Shown: piece by piece, positions 21,851 to 34,663 of the stretch
Layout: each line of letters begins with the position of its first letter
How positions within the stretch are numbered: the stretch's first letter is position 1
Origin: Hirundichthys speculiger
Lineage: Eukaryota; Chordata; Actinopteri; Beloniformes; Exocoetidae
NCBI GenBank assembly: GCA_018398805.1
Contig: JAGFBZ010000855.1
Location: 2,604,001 to 2,668,000, forward strand
Length of the DNA: 64,000 bases
Direction of reading: 5' to 3'
Program-made: the position numbers and the translations under genes
The notes under the pieces: model-generated
What the model saw: the letters and a program-made list of their open reading frames with translations, nothing else
Told to the model about the DNA's origin: nothing
Database searches by the model: none

Positions 21851-24800
21851 AGAAAAGGCCATAAAATCTCTCCAATTTGCGTACAATTTCCTTGTCTGAC
21901 TGGTCCAGTAAATGGGGGAATAGTAGACCGAGTCTGTTTTAGCCACTGCACACCCAAAAGAGGAAAAATGCTTCAAATTAAATCCCTGATTTATTTTCAG
22001 CTAAAGGATTTCATATCAGATGACTTAACGAGGCTTTGATGAATTCCCCTGTTAGTTTGTGGATCTTGTTGCTGTTTAATGCAAAGCGAGAGCTGCTGAA
22101 TCTCCCCTGAAGCAGACCACTACGTAATACGATGGTCTCAAACGGCTGATTGTGGATCAAGCAGGTTTGTGACAGAAGACATTCCTTTTTGAACACCTGC
22201 AGAGAGAGAATGAGATGCCTTTGTCTGCATAGACTTAAGGCGACGCTAACCTGCTCTGAATCCACATGGCATTATGGCTTTTAACCAGAAACTGGCCACG
22301 TTTCCATTATTTTTACTTCCTTTGTCTGTTTCTGGGTTTTTTCTGACCCTGTTTAGACTTTTTGATCACTGATTATTCATAACAAAACCTGAATACAATT
22401 TTTTTTATAGAGGTCACATGGCACCGGTATATGAGGGAGGCAACATGAACAGTTTTAAGGTCTTTTTACAGAAAGATAAAATCTCTGTTTACCTTTTCCA
22501 CAAATAAAATCAAAAGTGACACCATATAAGATGAGATCACTGGTGCATAGAAATTTCAAATATTTCAGTCAAGACATGCTTGCAGACTGCAGTATCTGTA
22601 GATTTCTAATAACTCATGGTGAAATTAGTAGCTCAAACAAAGGGCAGTTGTGATACGTGTGCCAGTTTGATGTTTTGTCAGAATTTATGCATAATAAGGT
22701 GTTTGAGAGCCTGTCCATCCAGAAATGAAATGCCTGTAACCTGATTTATGTATTTATCTTTTATTTTCACAGTTGATGTGTTGATCAGGAAATAACAACA
22801 ATGTTGCTGTTGTGTGGCTGAAGGACAGTATTTACAGTAATTGTTTTCAGTATTTGTTTTATTAACCTTGCCACAGTTTTTGCAAAATACTTAATTTTGT
22901 TTTCTTTTGAGCTTTAAACTCACTCGGCCATACGTTACTCCAATTTCAAGTGGTCAATAAGCAAAGATGTCTTAGAAATACTGTACGGTTTGGTAAGATC
23001 TTATTTGAAAGAAAACACAATTTATTGTATATTACACAGTAACACACAGTTCAAGAACAGTTCATATCCAGAAGCATTAATATGGGTATTGCGTAAATAT
23101 CAAATATACATTTACAGTCATAGACAAATGTGTTGTTACCATCAGATTTAACTGAAACAATGCTTCATTTCAACTGTAAAAAATTGTAATTAGAAAGCAA
23201 CTGTGTCATGGATACCTAAATATATGAATACAACACTTAAGCTTTATTTTATTTAAGGTTATTTTAAAATAGGTTGGATGCAACTGCTGGTGTCTTTAAA
23301 AATAATCATAAATCACTATTATAGTCCTGTGTCAAACTATCTTTATTCTATTATGCACATTTAAAGAGATAAAAGTTGTCCCTGTGTGATATAATTTGTG
23401 ATCATTGTGTGCACCGCACTGAAAATGGGCGAGAGTAAGCAAAGGACAGAGTTGTTTAAGAAGCTCAGAAATAAAATTATGGATAAGGGTTTTAGGTAAA
23501 GCCTATGAAGACAATCTCCAAGTACCTTCATGTTCCTGTCACTACAGTACAGATATTATCATAAGCTCCATTGGACTGTAGCCAACCTCCCAGGACGTGG
23601 CTGCAAGAGGAAAGGTAAACCCAGGTTGATCAGAAGGATGGTGTAGATGGTAGACAAAGACATTTAAGACATTTTATATCTGATCAAACCATTGTTTTGT
23701 GGAAAGATTATAACAACTAATAGGGTAACCCACCACTCATATTTTTTTCTATATGGGCACATCATCTTGTTGAACACTGGAAAGTGTAATTTATTCATTC
23801 GCCAACCTACACATTTTCTATATTCACTTTGTCCTGTTGAGGTTGCAGGGGAGCAGGATCCTAATTGATTTATGTCTACAATAAACACAAAAAGCTAATA
23901 AATGAAAATTTGATATTTGATATGTTCTAAGGCCTGCTTTGAAGTTGTTTTTTTTCCCTTCAGTTGTGTAAACAAGTACGATTTTAAAATGCTGCTCAAG
24001 CACATCACCGGTGTGAATACACGTATTCTCCTCCACTGAGGAAAGCTACCTATTGCTTATTAAAAATGGCATTTCATAATTGCCAAAGTTTTCTTATTGT
24101 GGTGTCATTGTAGAAAGAAAACTAGTCAACGAGTGTGCTATCAGTGCAGTTTCATAAATGACATAAATGGTTTTTGGATTTTTTTTTTCTTTTTAATTTA
24201 AATTAATGTAAATTTATTTTATGTTTTACTTTTTGTCACAAAAAATGTTGTCACTTCAGTATTAAAGTATATGTAAATTGTTCTTGTGTAGCACATTTTC
24301 TATTACCTTTGAATTACATTTTCATTATTGCTGCATACTTTGTCTGCATTTAAAACATACTTAACGTTTACTCCTCAGATGCACAAAATGAAATGCTTAT
24401 ATATCTAAAAACCCATACATAACTAATAATATGACACAGATAATGACAATTACTTCTATTGATGTCTTAACAAGTCCCTAAGCATTACAGGCCATCTGAA
24501 CCCACTCTAATTTTAATGTCTGTATTACTAATGGAAAGGTATTCTCCGTGATATAGCATTCTAAATGGACCTGACCGAATAGTAAATGAACCACATCCAT
24601 CTTTGTGACACTGCGTTGCAGGGTACTTTCCTCCCGAATCATCTCTTGATGACCTTGCTATTTAAAGTTTTCTGTTGATCTACTGCTTCATACTGCAAGA
24701 AATGGTCCTTTCAGCACACAAATTTCCACAAGGATATCAAAAATGACCCATGTTATATCTCTGTGATGTTAATATAATAACTAACTGACTCAAGCATTAA

Positions 24801-24995
24801 ATAGCCATGTAATAGTTTTATAGTTTTCTTCCTGCTTAAAAGCTGTGTTCTTTGCAGGTTTATTGAATGTGCTGGTTGCATTGCTGCTGTGTCCCAAAAA
24901 TGTAAATGATAAAGGAACTATTTGAAGTAAAAAGGTGGGATGCGTGAAATTATTTGTATAATTATTCACTCTGCAGATGAATAATGACCCTAAAT
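21851..24995. other. Unique AT-rich DNA, no gene seen
   Basis: All frames are below 90 codons and lack recognisable domains. A weak resemblance to the minus strand of the ATGG-tailed retroposons at about 23790-23860 (CATTTTCTATATTCACTTTG, then GTTGAGGTTGCAGGGGAGC) is too short for a firm call. Confidence 0.45.
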
Positions 24996-25160
24996 CAGTG
25001 TTCCCTATTCCAGGGTGTGGAGAGCCACTGCCCCGCATGTTTTAGATGTTTCTCTGCTCAAACACACCTGATTCAGATAAATGGATCATTAACAGACTTT
25101 TGCAGGCCTTGACAATGAACTTGGGGGGTAATCCATTAATTTGAATCAGACATTCATATG
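24996..25160. mobile_element. Foldback dispersed repeat (MITE-like)
   Basis: The wording GGAGAGCCACTGCCCCGCAT, TTTTAGATGTTTCTCTGCTC, AACACACCTGATTCA is that of a widespread fish repeat. Its two halves are inverted: 25068-25088 and 25129-25149 are complementary at 17 of 21 positions. No transposase is encoded and no target duplication was resolved. Confidence 0.6.
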
Positions 25161-26969
25161 AAGCTGTATGAGCTTTTTCCTCTGTTTTAAACAACATCTT
25201 TCTCTGTTTCCCTCTCTGCCTGTTTTTTCTGATAATCTGAGGCGCTGTGACTTTAAAAGGACACATACTGCATGTGTGTCAAGAACAGAGGGAGTTACTG
25301 AGGTTCACTACTGAATTCAATTATTTTCCAGTAGCCCAAAAAGAGCCTGAATGTTGTTGATAGATACATGTACTGTCTATGCCACATAAATATTCATGCT
25401 TTAATAAGCAATAATCCCCTTTAGCAACAAATTATGAGATAGTCAAAATTTTTAAAAAGGGCCTCAAAAATGTTTTTCTGTCACTTCCCTACAAAGTACC
25501 AGGTCTCCATGAGAGGCACTCTTCCTGAGGGTAAAGAAACTGTTTTTTTTTCTCACTACTTTACTTTGAAACACCCTGTTTTGTTTAGTTTGCTATAAAA
25601 TCCAAAAAGCATGAAGACACAACTGTAACATGTGCACACTTCTTTAGTAAGGAGTTTGGCTTAGACAGACTTATAAATACTGTTCACAGATGAACAACAC
25701 TAAGCATTATATTTATCTACAGTATCAACATGGAGTATTTTTACAATTTTGGCAGAATCAACCGCTAATTTACAAAATTTACAGAGGAATTAAAATGCAG
25801 ACTGCATGTGCATGTTACACCAATGGTCTACTAGATTCATAAAAAAATATGGCTGCACAGTTGCAATAACTTTGATGGCTTTATCCAACTAGCTATGTGA
25901 GATTCATAGCAGTTTGTAATTAGATTAATTTAGTGGGACATTTAATTAAAAAATAATCTGTTCTTCTGTACTTGAGCAGATATATTTTGGGCATCTGACT
26001 AACAGCTCAAAAATTCCAATATAACACAACTTTGCCACTTAGTTTGGGGTCACCTAGGTTTAAAAATGCTATTCAGAAGGCCATTCAGATTCCCAGCAGG
26101 CCAACAGATCATAACCACAGCTAAGAATACTATTCTCCAGCCTCTCCATCTTTATCTCCACCCACAGAATGACATCTTCCTGCAGTCTTTACCTTCGAAG
26201 TGGGAAGTTGGAACTTGGAATCGTGTTATTTTTTTACTGATTTATTTTTCTCTTTTGAGTTGGAAGTTGGAAATTACTTGTCCTCATTTGCTACTGAATG
26301 TAAAGGTTAGAATGACGGGGATGCTAGCTTTATTTATGAAGATAAAGCTCAAGCGATAGTTAGCAAAAAACCTTTGGTTGTATGCCAACTACTTTTTGTC
26401 AGAATGTTTAACTCTGGTCTCTTAAAATTGTCACTCTTGCCTAAAAGACAGATCAGCTTGTGGCCAAACTGGAGATGAGAGAAATATTAATAAATAAGAA
26501 ACAAAATGAGATTATTTGACTGGTAGTGAAGTTAGCTTATTAGCATGTTATTAAAATGTATCGTCCCTAATTTGGGGCTACCATGTTTTTTGGTTGATGT
26601 GAAACTTTTGAAGGCTTCTTTAATGGGGTGTTTCTGACCTTTGGAGGAAATTATTTTATCTTTTCATACATGCAATCATTAATAAAACAATTATCAACTG
26701 TTTTTCAATTACTGTCAGTTTGGTGTGTGGCACTTTGAGCTCAATTAGCTGTGCATGCTAATGTGAGTTCTGGGTGTTTGGCAGCAAAAAAGTGTAACCT
26801 GTGTCATAAACTGTTGTTGCCTGGTAGCACGAGGCTGCACTACTGAGCTGAAAAGATGCCAAAGCTGCCAAAAATTGGATGCTTTTAAGAGAGCGCTAAA
26901 GACAGTGCTGAAAAGGGTACTTTTTGTTCTAAATCCCTGTTGTATATTGGGCAACACCTATCACATACA
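25161..26969. other. Unique DNA, no gene seen
   Basis: No recognisable gene. A pair of GGAAGTTGGAA words occurs at about 26203 and 26262. Frames up to 97 codons (26066-26359) are not domain-like. The end, from about 26860, joins the unassigned repeat family. Confidence 0.45.
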
Positions 26970-27005
26970 CTTCATGAAGACCTGATGAAATAGTGTTCAA
27001 CTGTA
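26970..27005 (+). repeat. Recurring ACCTCAAGAAA motif, copy 3
   Basis: CTTCATGAAGACCTGATGAA is followed by ATAGTGTTCAACTGTA, a diverged copy of the motif, 80 bp before copy 4. Confidence 0.4.
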
Positions 27006-27049
27006 TATATCCCATAACCATGAATAATATCAAATTCATGACAGCACAT

Positions 27050-27085
27050 TTCTTAAAGACCTTAAGAAATGGTGTAAGCTTGTAA
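27050..27085 (+). repeat. Recurring ACCTCAAGAAA motif, copy 4
   Basis: TTCTTAAAGACCTTAAGAAA is followed by TGGTGTAAGCTTGTAAAA and then a poly-A tract, in the same order as copy 2. Confidence 0.45.
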
Positions 27086-27109
27086 AAAAAAAAAAAAAGA
27101 AAAAGAAAA

Positions 27110-30100
27110 AAGAGCAAAATATGTTCCTTTTAAATTCTAGGGTGTGTGTCCTATAACAGGTGAGAGAAATGTCAGATTGACATCAACCATCAAGATTTCC
27201 CTCAGGTTTTGTGTTCATTTCTAGAACCATACATGGGTTGACTGAATCCCTTCCACTCACAGACAACAGATCAAAGCTACTTTAACAGTTTCACTGTGTG
27301 TCCTGGTTCAGTGATTACAGGTAAAGTAGACGCAATCTAAAATGCCATTAAAGGATCTAGTCAGATTATGATATATAAAGTCAGGAGGAACTGATTACCA
27401 AGTGGACATTGCCCACTGCTACATGAAATATCGCTGCCATCACTACTACCTCAAACAACAATTTTCTCATTTGTTTTTCATGTTTAGACATCAATTATCT
27501 TAGATATTACACTGAATTTTTAAGACATTACAGAGCAAAAATAGCTCGTCCTACAGAGAGTCGAACCTCTGGGAGCTTGTTCAGTTAAGCAATGTGTTTA
27601 TGCTTTCTTTCATCCCTCTGCATTGTTCATTCCTATTACTCTAACGCGTTCAAATGTCTATGCTTTTAGGAGCCAGAGGGACTTGTCTCTCACATGGCTT
27701 CTGATATCTCTCACCCGTCAAGCTCAATGCCACTCTTAAAAATCCCACTTCATCACCCCCAGTATCTCTATGTAAGCCTGATAAATGGGGATTGATCAGA
27801 GCCTAGATTGGAGCCAAAACTCAAGTATGCTTTGTTATCAGTAAAGCATTTGAAGTCTTCATTCTGTGAGTTGACTGATTGAAATGCCTTAAATGCTTGT
27901 ATTAGTCACATGTGTGTGGAAAGCTTGTAAAATACCAAGCGTACAAAAGCCTTTCAGTCTGTCATTTCACATCATAGCTTTGTCTTTATACAACGATTAC
28001 AAAAGAAAAAATGTAGAAAGTGCAGTGAAATACTGACATAATGTGTATTGTCATCTCAGAGATTCTTGCTTACAAATACAGCTTCAAAGGTAGACCCTCT
28101 TTGACTCATAGCCAGTCAATTAAACATTCACCAGAAATAAATAAGGTGTGACACTTAGCGTTTTATAATGTGTCTACTTGAAGAGCAAGAAAGCAAGTAA
28201 TTTAAGTGTAAATATGTCAAAGAAAACAGTCAAATATAATCCCATATGACAGTGTTTAATAAAAAAAGGGGTATTAAAATAAGCTACACGGCATAGGTTT
28301 ACCACTTAAATGTTTCACTAAATGCTTTGTCTACATAATTAAAAAGGGTCACTCCATGACATCAACATTTCAGAGTGACCCTGTCTTGATCTCAAAATGG
28401 GGCATATGGTTTGCCCTTAGTTATGCATGGTCAACAATGGCACAAGAATGCTATGTTAGTATAAGGTGACCTTTTTATCAGTGATAACATTTGAGCATCC
28501 GGAGAACTAAGGACTATGGAGGACCTTTCTGAAACACCCCTTTCAATAATAATATACTTTGACAGGCAACATTATGTTGTAAAAACACCCCAATGTTGAA
28601 AAAGACACTGTGTGAGAAGGTGGTTTGAATATGTATTTTAAAGAGTTTCAGGTATAATGTCATGCTTTGCAATTCTGTGATGTCAAGGGAATCAGTACGA
28701 GACTCAATCACATCAGGATCTGAGCAGAATGCTTTGAAATTCAATAATCCACTGTGGACCAGGCTTAAAGACACTCTGGAGTGCAGGAGAATGGTGCGGA
28801 AGAAGCTATTTAATGACTCTGCTGAATAGTAAGTCACGGGATTCAGAAGCCACATAAATAAACAAGTGCATGGTGTACAAGTCGAGATTCAAGTCAGTTA
28901 TGTTTGTGGAGGCACAGTATTTCACAGGCAAAATCACATTAGGTAAGTAACAAAAACAAACAAACAAACAAAAAGGTTAATCAAAGATTTAATTACAGAA
29001 GAAATTGTGAGAAATTCTCAGGAAGGAAAATAGCAGAGAAGTACCACTATAAAAGGGAGAAGAAAAAATGTTTAATATAATGGAACAAAATATTTATGGT
29101 CTGTTTGTAGCTGCTGTGAGTCTCACTGCATTTATTTAATCACATTAAAGGGGAACTTTTTTTTTTTTTTTTTAGAATTTTTCTTTGTATGTATGACTAC
29201 TTAAGTTACCAAACATGGAAATTTGCCTGGTAAAGTATTAATGAAACTTTGTGATTTTAAGTCTGTGATCGGACTAAGTGGTTCTAGGATCAGACGTTTA
29301 GGATTGCTGAGTTACCTGCAAGCCATGCCCTGAAAAGGTTTCCACCCTCCCAGGGGAACATTTCATGATTCAAGATGACAATAAACAATTGTTTACATAT
29401 ATTACTTTAAAAAATAAATGTACTTTTAATTAAAATATCTAAAATCAAATACATTTCAGCACAACCATTAATTCATTTATTTTTTCAAGTCTAGAGGGTC
29501 TTCAACTTTATTCCCATGTCTGGTTCCCAGCTGCTTATATATTCAACAATGCACAATAATTTATACTCAACAAGTCTGTGCTGAACATCAGCCAGCCATG
29601 AATTAATTAAGGCTTTCTGCTCTGATAAGTACCAGCCAAGATGAGTGGGTGCTGTGTTAAGTCTTACTGGAGTGAGTAATCGTTGACACTGTGCTGAAGG
29701 GAATTTCACTCATCATGTTGGCCCTCACAAGAATGTTTGAACTACTGGCAAAATATACATGCATGTCACATCTGATCTGAAAACATCAAATTATGAATAA
29801 CAGTGCAGCATAGTATGACTGAATAATTAAAGTCGAGTTTTCAAGAGTTACCCATATTCAAGAGAACAAATCCTCATTCTTATCTTGGAATCCTTGCTTG
29901 TAGTTGATAATATTGAAGTATTCTTTATGGAAATAGCATAAATAATAAATTGACATCTTTTTCTTTATTTGCACAGTAGTTAGACTGAATAATTCCTGAT
30001 AAAACTGCACTTTATAATCTCATTTAATCCCATGTTGTCTGAAATTTTTTCTCCAACTGAAAATCAGCTTTGCATAATGGCACTGTGGTTATCTAAAAAA

Positions 30101-30590
30101 AAAAAGAAGCACAGTCATTTTCAAACAGCTTAAGGTTTCCTTACAACAGTTGTTGCTTTTTAGAAGTTAAGTAGTAATGGTAGCAATATTTCTTTGAAGA
30201 TCGTTGAACGTTGAATCATTTATTAAATTGAAATTATTCCAAATGCAGCCTTGATAAATATAAATTACCTGTGGAGAGTTTATGGTCTTTATAAGAGTTA
30301 GATGAAATGATTAATGATAATTAATATATCTACATTCACTATGAGCGACTAATGGCTTCAACAACTCACCAACTTTTAATTTCAGTACTTACCACTTTTA
30401 TGACATATCAGAATTGTCAAATCTGTCTTGTATGGACTTCCTGTGTTAACTAACAAGCTTTAGATGTAGCTCGAGGCAGCCTCACTTTTGGGAAAAAGGT
30501 GTGGTGGAGTAAAGGCGAGGTTTCGCTTGACCACATTTGTGGGGGATCATGAACAAGGAAGTCTTTTTGTGTTGACACTAACAGTTGTGG
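27110..30590. other. Unique AT-rich DNA, no gene seen
   Basis: No coding domain, RNA gene or element end was recognised. Short homopolymers occur at 29159-29174 (T) and 30096-30107 (A). The longest frame (113 codons, minus, 28514-28855) has no recognisable motif. The stretch 27650-27850 has mixed, repeat-free composition and could be conserved. Confidence 0.45.
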
Positions 30591-30601
30591 AATTGAGAAT
30601 T
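30591..30601. repeat. 11-bp target-site duplication, left copy
   Basis: AATTGAGAATT is repeated exactly at 30917-30927, bracketing the retroposon. Confidence 0.85.
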
Positions 30602-30916
30602 TCATCCATCCATCATCTATGCCCGCTAAATCCTACGCTGAGTCACAGGGATCTGCTGGAGCCTATCCCAGCTCACTTCGGGCGAAAGGCACCTGGACAG
30701 GTCACAGGGCCATATGTAGGTGAATAACCATGCACACTCACAATCACTCCTACGGGCAATTTAGAACCACCCACTAACCTAACAGACATGTCTTTGGACT
30801 GTGGGAGAAAAGACCCAACATACAACTCCACACAGAAAGGCCCCTGCTGAGGTTCGAACCAGGAACCTTCTTGCTGTGAGACAACAGTACTAACCACCAA
30901 GCCACTGTGCTGCCCC
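30602..30916 (-). mobile_element. ATGG-tailed retroposon (SINE or RTE-like 3' end)
   Basis: Read on the minus strand it starts GGGGCAGCACAGTGGCTTGG, passes a GGTTCGAACC-type box resembling a tRNA B box, then GGAGTTGTATG and TTTGGACTGTGGGAG boxes known from 51672-52061, and ends in a short GGATGGATG tail. The exact 11-bp duplication on both sides and the simple-repeat tail indicate insertion by target-primed reverse transcription. It encodes no protein. Similar 3' ends occur on RTE-type LINEs of fish, so the element may use such a partner; that is inference. Confidence 0.82.
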
Positions 30917-30927
30917 AATTGAGAATT

Positions 30928-32383
30928 CATCTGAGAATCTTGTCGCCCCTCAGCAATAGATGTTTCTGAGTCTTATTGGTTTCATAGTGTAAATTACCTT
31001 TTTTAAACACATTCAGATATTTTGTCTCTTACAGTTTTTCACTGGTAGCCTCACCATGAAATAACTTTCTCTGTTCAAACCAAGGCTAAATCAGACATCC
31101 CTTTGGACTTCATACTCAGGAGCTGTCAGAGTTAAGTGTTTGGTATGCCTGCTTAATCTGATTTGAGTATTTACTTTTCAGTGTAAGGTGTAGAGAGGGT
31201 TTATACAAAACTAAGTGTGAAAGATCCTATGACTAATGAGGGTAAAATTTCCTATCATTTTGGCAATATTACCCACTCTGAGGTGTTTCCTACAACAAGT
31301 TAAAAAGTACTTTTTTTTTTTTTATCACTGATTACTTACATGGAAGGCTTTTCTTCTCCTTGCAAACTTTTCAATGGTGTGGTGTGTTGAATGTGCAAGC
31401 AATAAGTTCAGGGTATCAGTACAAAACACACACACTTCTTTTCTTGTTCTCCATCTCTTGAATATGTTTTTGTGTGTCTGTGTATCTGTATGTTGGGGGC
31501 TTACAACTCAAAAAGAAGCCACTTTAATCTCTGTCCTTGAGAGTAATCTTGCCTGTGTGCAAAATGGCTCTTTATCAACTTGGTGGCAGTCTTTCCTGCA
31601 TGGAGTCTGGAGGCAGCAGAGGCAGGCGCAGCAGCGACGCTTTCCTCACCATGGGTATTAAACCAGACATTCACCTTTTCCAGAGGCTCACTGAATATTG
31701 AGGAGGGATAAGAAAAAAAAACTGATTATATTACTACATTGTAACATCTGATCCATCATGCGAACAACCAGTTTCAGTAAAATTCATTTTAAAAGCAACC
31801 AAGTTTGCTTGGGCTTGATGATTGATGAGTTTTTGAGAGAAGTTTGAACCAGCATATAAAAAGTTTTCTATTGATCTTTATTGATTCTTTTTGTGCTCTC
31901 CACATAAATTGCAGAGCAGAAATGTTGCAGTTAGGATGGAGTTGCAAACGCAGACTATGTACACCATACCCCTACAGTTCAAGTGTGCATCAATTCTATT
32001 CTATTCAATTCAGCTCAGTTCAGTTCAGTTCAGTATAGGGTGCCCCAGAACAGGCCCCAGTACAGAGACAGCCTTTATTACTGTGTTCAGTCCTTCAGTA
32101 GCTTCTGCATAATAAATTAAATTAATTAATTAATTAACCTACAGCAAAGAGCTAAAACAACTTCACATATTAAAGAGATAATCTTGCCATGTCATGAAAG
32201 TCTCCCACCATCATCTCCAGAGCTCAGGAATTAGCACATTATATCCAATTTTTAAATCTGCAGTTAAACTGCAGCATAAAATAATCTTTATCATCATCAT
32301 CAAAAATTAGTTCATTAATGTTTGCATGATCTGTTTGTTCAAAAATGAAGGTTGCATTTAACAGTAGTTGTATAACTAGCATT
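30928..32383. other. Unique DNA with small tandem patches, no gene seen
   Basis: A T15 run lies near 31311-31323, a (TTCAG)n patch at about 32010-32034 and an (AATT)n patch at 32120-32137. Frames up to 95 codons show no domain. Confidence 0.45.
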
Positions 32384-32519
32384 GCAAATGTCATGGTATG
32401 AGGCAGAATGAAGGGACCCAAGAGCAGGAGTTCTCAAAAAGACAAAAAAAATTTACAAAAATACAAACCAAACACAAAGTCCAGGGCTCAGGGAGGAGTA
32501 TAACGACCGGGGAAACAGA

Positions 32520-32592
32520 ACAGAAATCCAAAGGAGAAAACAAGTAGAACAACCGACGGTTGTTCTACTTGTTTTCCCGTTTGGATTTCTGT
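32520..32592. repeat. Near-perfect 36-bp inverted repeat with 1-nt centre
   Basis: Arms 32520-32555 and 32557-32592 are complementary at 34 of 36 positions around a single A at 32556. This would form an almost loopless hairpin. Confidence 0.92.
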
Positions 32593-32819
32593 CAACCGGC
32601 AGGGAAACTTACGGAACACAAGGCGCAAGATAATGGACCAGCAGAGACAGGGGAGATGACAAGACTTAAATACACAGGTCAACAAACGAGAGGCAGGAGC
32701 AGGGGATCAAGGTAACGAGGGGAAGGAAGCAAAGCAGAAAACCATGGAGACAAGACAGACCTTCAAATTAAAACAGGAAACGGAGCAGACGAGAGACAGG
32801 GAGTGATGCCAACTTGACA

Positions 32820-32839
32820 GACACACACACACACACACA
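32820..32839. repeat. (CA)n microsatellite
   Basis: Uninterrupted CA dinucleotides inside the solo LTR. Confidence 0.95.
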
Positions 32840-32874
32840 GGGCTGCCATGGCCGACCCAGGCCATGACAGCAAA

Positions 32875-33902
32875 ATTGAAAAATAGAGAACTTCCTTTTT
32901 TAAAAATAAAGATAATTTATAATTCACGTATACAATCATAAATGCTAGAAATGTGATGAAATGCAACAATCATGTTGGTCAGTTCCTAAAGTAAAAGGCT
33001 TCTATTTTTTTTCTGGCAAACCACCTTCCAATAGCTGCTTGTAAACACAACAGTTATTTTCTCTCTTGCCTTCACCCAGCAATCAGAAATGTCAGTGCTG
33101 GCTGCAGATCCTTAGAACATGCCTGGGGACAAAAGCAGCTGTTTCTTTCTTTTTTTTCCTTGTTTTCAGCTTCGGTGCCTACCTTGAGCTTAATGACTAT
33201 CCCTGAACTGCTGCTGTACAACCATAACAATCTGAAGGGAAATCTTGTATTTTTTATATCCACATTCATGGAAGTTGGAACATTTTTTAAACATTTTTCT
33301 TTTAGTCTTTGAATAGTTAGCATTTTTATAAATTTATATGATTTGGTATTTTTCACCTATATGAGATGAGGCCATTGTAAAAACTCCCAACACTCAAAAA
33401 TAAAGGTACCTTTTACATTTCTCAAAGTAAAGACTGCAATAACTTGGTCTATTTGCCTGAAGCTGAGGTTTAGTCATTAGCCTCTCTGTGTCTTACACTG
33501 TGAGGCTAAATTGGGTTAAAGAAAACACACACATACAAGCAGGCTGAAAAACAGCAGAGGGCATCCTTTAAATCAGGTCATCACCAAGGCGGAGCGTGTG
33601 CAAGGTACACTACTGGAATAGATTTCTCTTCACTGGCCTGTATCCCATAACAACCACCCTCCAAATGTAATGGTCAAAAGCTCAGCGTGGACACCCCTGT
33701 GGTCGGCCCTTTTTTGAGGTTAAAAGAGGTTTTGATTAAGGAATCTGTCACCTCCTGAACCTCCAGTCAAACCACAACTGTGTGTCTAAATTTTTGGAGC
33801 TCTCTGATGGTCCTTTTTGAAGACTGAGCCCAATTACATGGCGCTGGTACAGCAAAGATGGTATCCGGCTCCAGAGCCCTGCTTCTGTCTTGCTGTGACT
33901 AT
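32875..33902. other. Unique DNA, no gene seen
   Basis: No domain-bearing frame. A 94-codon minus frame at 33072-33356 has no recognisable motif. Confidence 0.5.
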
Positions 33903-34025
33903 ATCATCACCAGTGTTGGGCAAGTTACTTCCAAAAGGTAATAGATTACATATTACTAGTTACAATATTCCTGTTTTCAAATTGTTATATATGACACTAT
34001 ATATGGCATTACGTTTGAGTTACTT

Positions 34026-34049
34026 TATATATATATATATATATATATA
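34026..34049. repeat. (TA)n microsatellite
   Basis: Twelve TA units within the hAT element. Confidence 0.95.
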
Positions 34050-34309
34050 CATTATGGCTGGGCAAGTTAACGCGTTACTATCGCATTAACTCATTAATTT
34101 ATTAACACCGACAATTATTTTATTGCACTTTAACGCATGTTGCTCACATGCTTTTGTTTTGAAAAGTCTGTTACTAGCTGCTGCAGCAGGTAAATTTGCG
34201 GAAAAGCTAAAATGGACATGAAGAGCGGAATTAATCTGTGTACTTTACAGTTCGGGTAGCAACTCAGGCAGCAATATTCTGTCTGAAAAAAAAAATTCTG
34301 GACTGCTTC

Positions 34310-34663
34310 CTCCCTCCTGTTACCTTGATTCCCTGCACCTGCCTCTCGTTTGTTCCTCTGTGTATTTAAGTCTTGTCTTTTCCCTTGTCTGCGTGGGTCC
34401 ATTAGTCTTTGTGGTATGTTATGTGTTTTGCTGTTCTGCCTGTTCCCCTCTCGTTGTCTTCCTGGAAGTTTTAGTTATGTCTGTACTTTTGTATTTTTTG
34501 TGTTTTTTGGACTTTGGTATTTTAGGACTTTGGTGTTTTGGACTCTGTGGCATTTTTGGATTCTGGATTTTTGGATTTTGTGTTTTTGTAAATAAAAGCC
34601 CTTTTGTTTTATACTCCTGCTCCTGGGTCCTCACTTTATACCTGCAAAAACATGACAGATTAG
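34310..34663 (+). mobile_element. LTR fragment inside the hAT element
   Basis: It shares TGTATTTAAGTCTTGTC, CCTGC(A/T)CCTGCCTCTCGTTT and the closing CTCCTGCTC(C/T)TGGGTCC ... CATGACA wording with the minus strand of the solo LTR at 32389-32869, in opposite orientation. It has an AATAAA signal at about 34590. The 3' end ATGACA is clear, but a TG start and target duplication were not found, so the 5' end is missing or rearranged. A T/G-rich degenerate tandem of TTTGGAC/TTTTGGA words fills 34500-34580. Confidence 0.65.

Larger units (their letters stand above)
32389..32869 (-). mobile_element. Solo LTR
   Basis: The ends are TGTCATGG and CCATGACA, giving the TG...CA rule with an 8-bp terminal inverted repeat. 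It is flanked by the exact 5-bp duplication GCAAA (32384-32388 and 32870-32874), as expected of integrase-mediated insertion. On the minus strand there is a TATTTAAG TATA-like core (complement at about 32665-32673). At 481 bp with no coding sequence it is a solo LTR, and its core matches the LTR at 34310-34663 in the opposite orientation. The class (Gypsy, BEL or retrovirus-like) is not determined. It contains a (CA)n array at 32820-32839 and a 36-bp inverted duplication at 32520-32592. Confidence 0.82.

Noticed and set aside
27540..27605. GAGTCGAACCTCT, looks like a tRNA T-arm on the minus strand
   Set aside because: The stem and loop sizes do not fit a tRNA, and no anticodon or acceptor arm could be folded around it.
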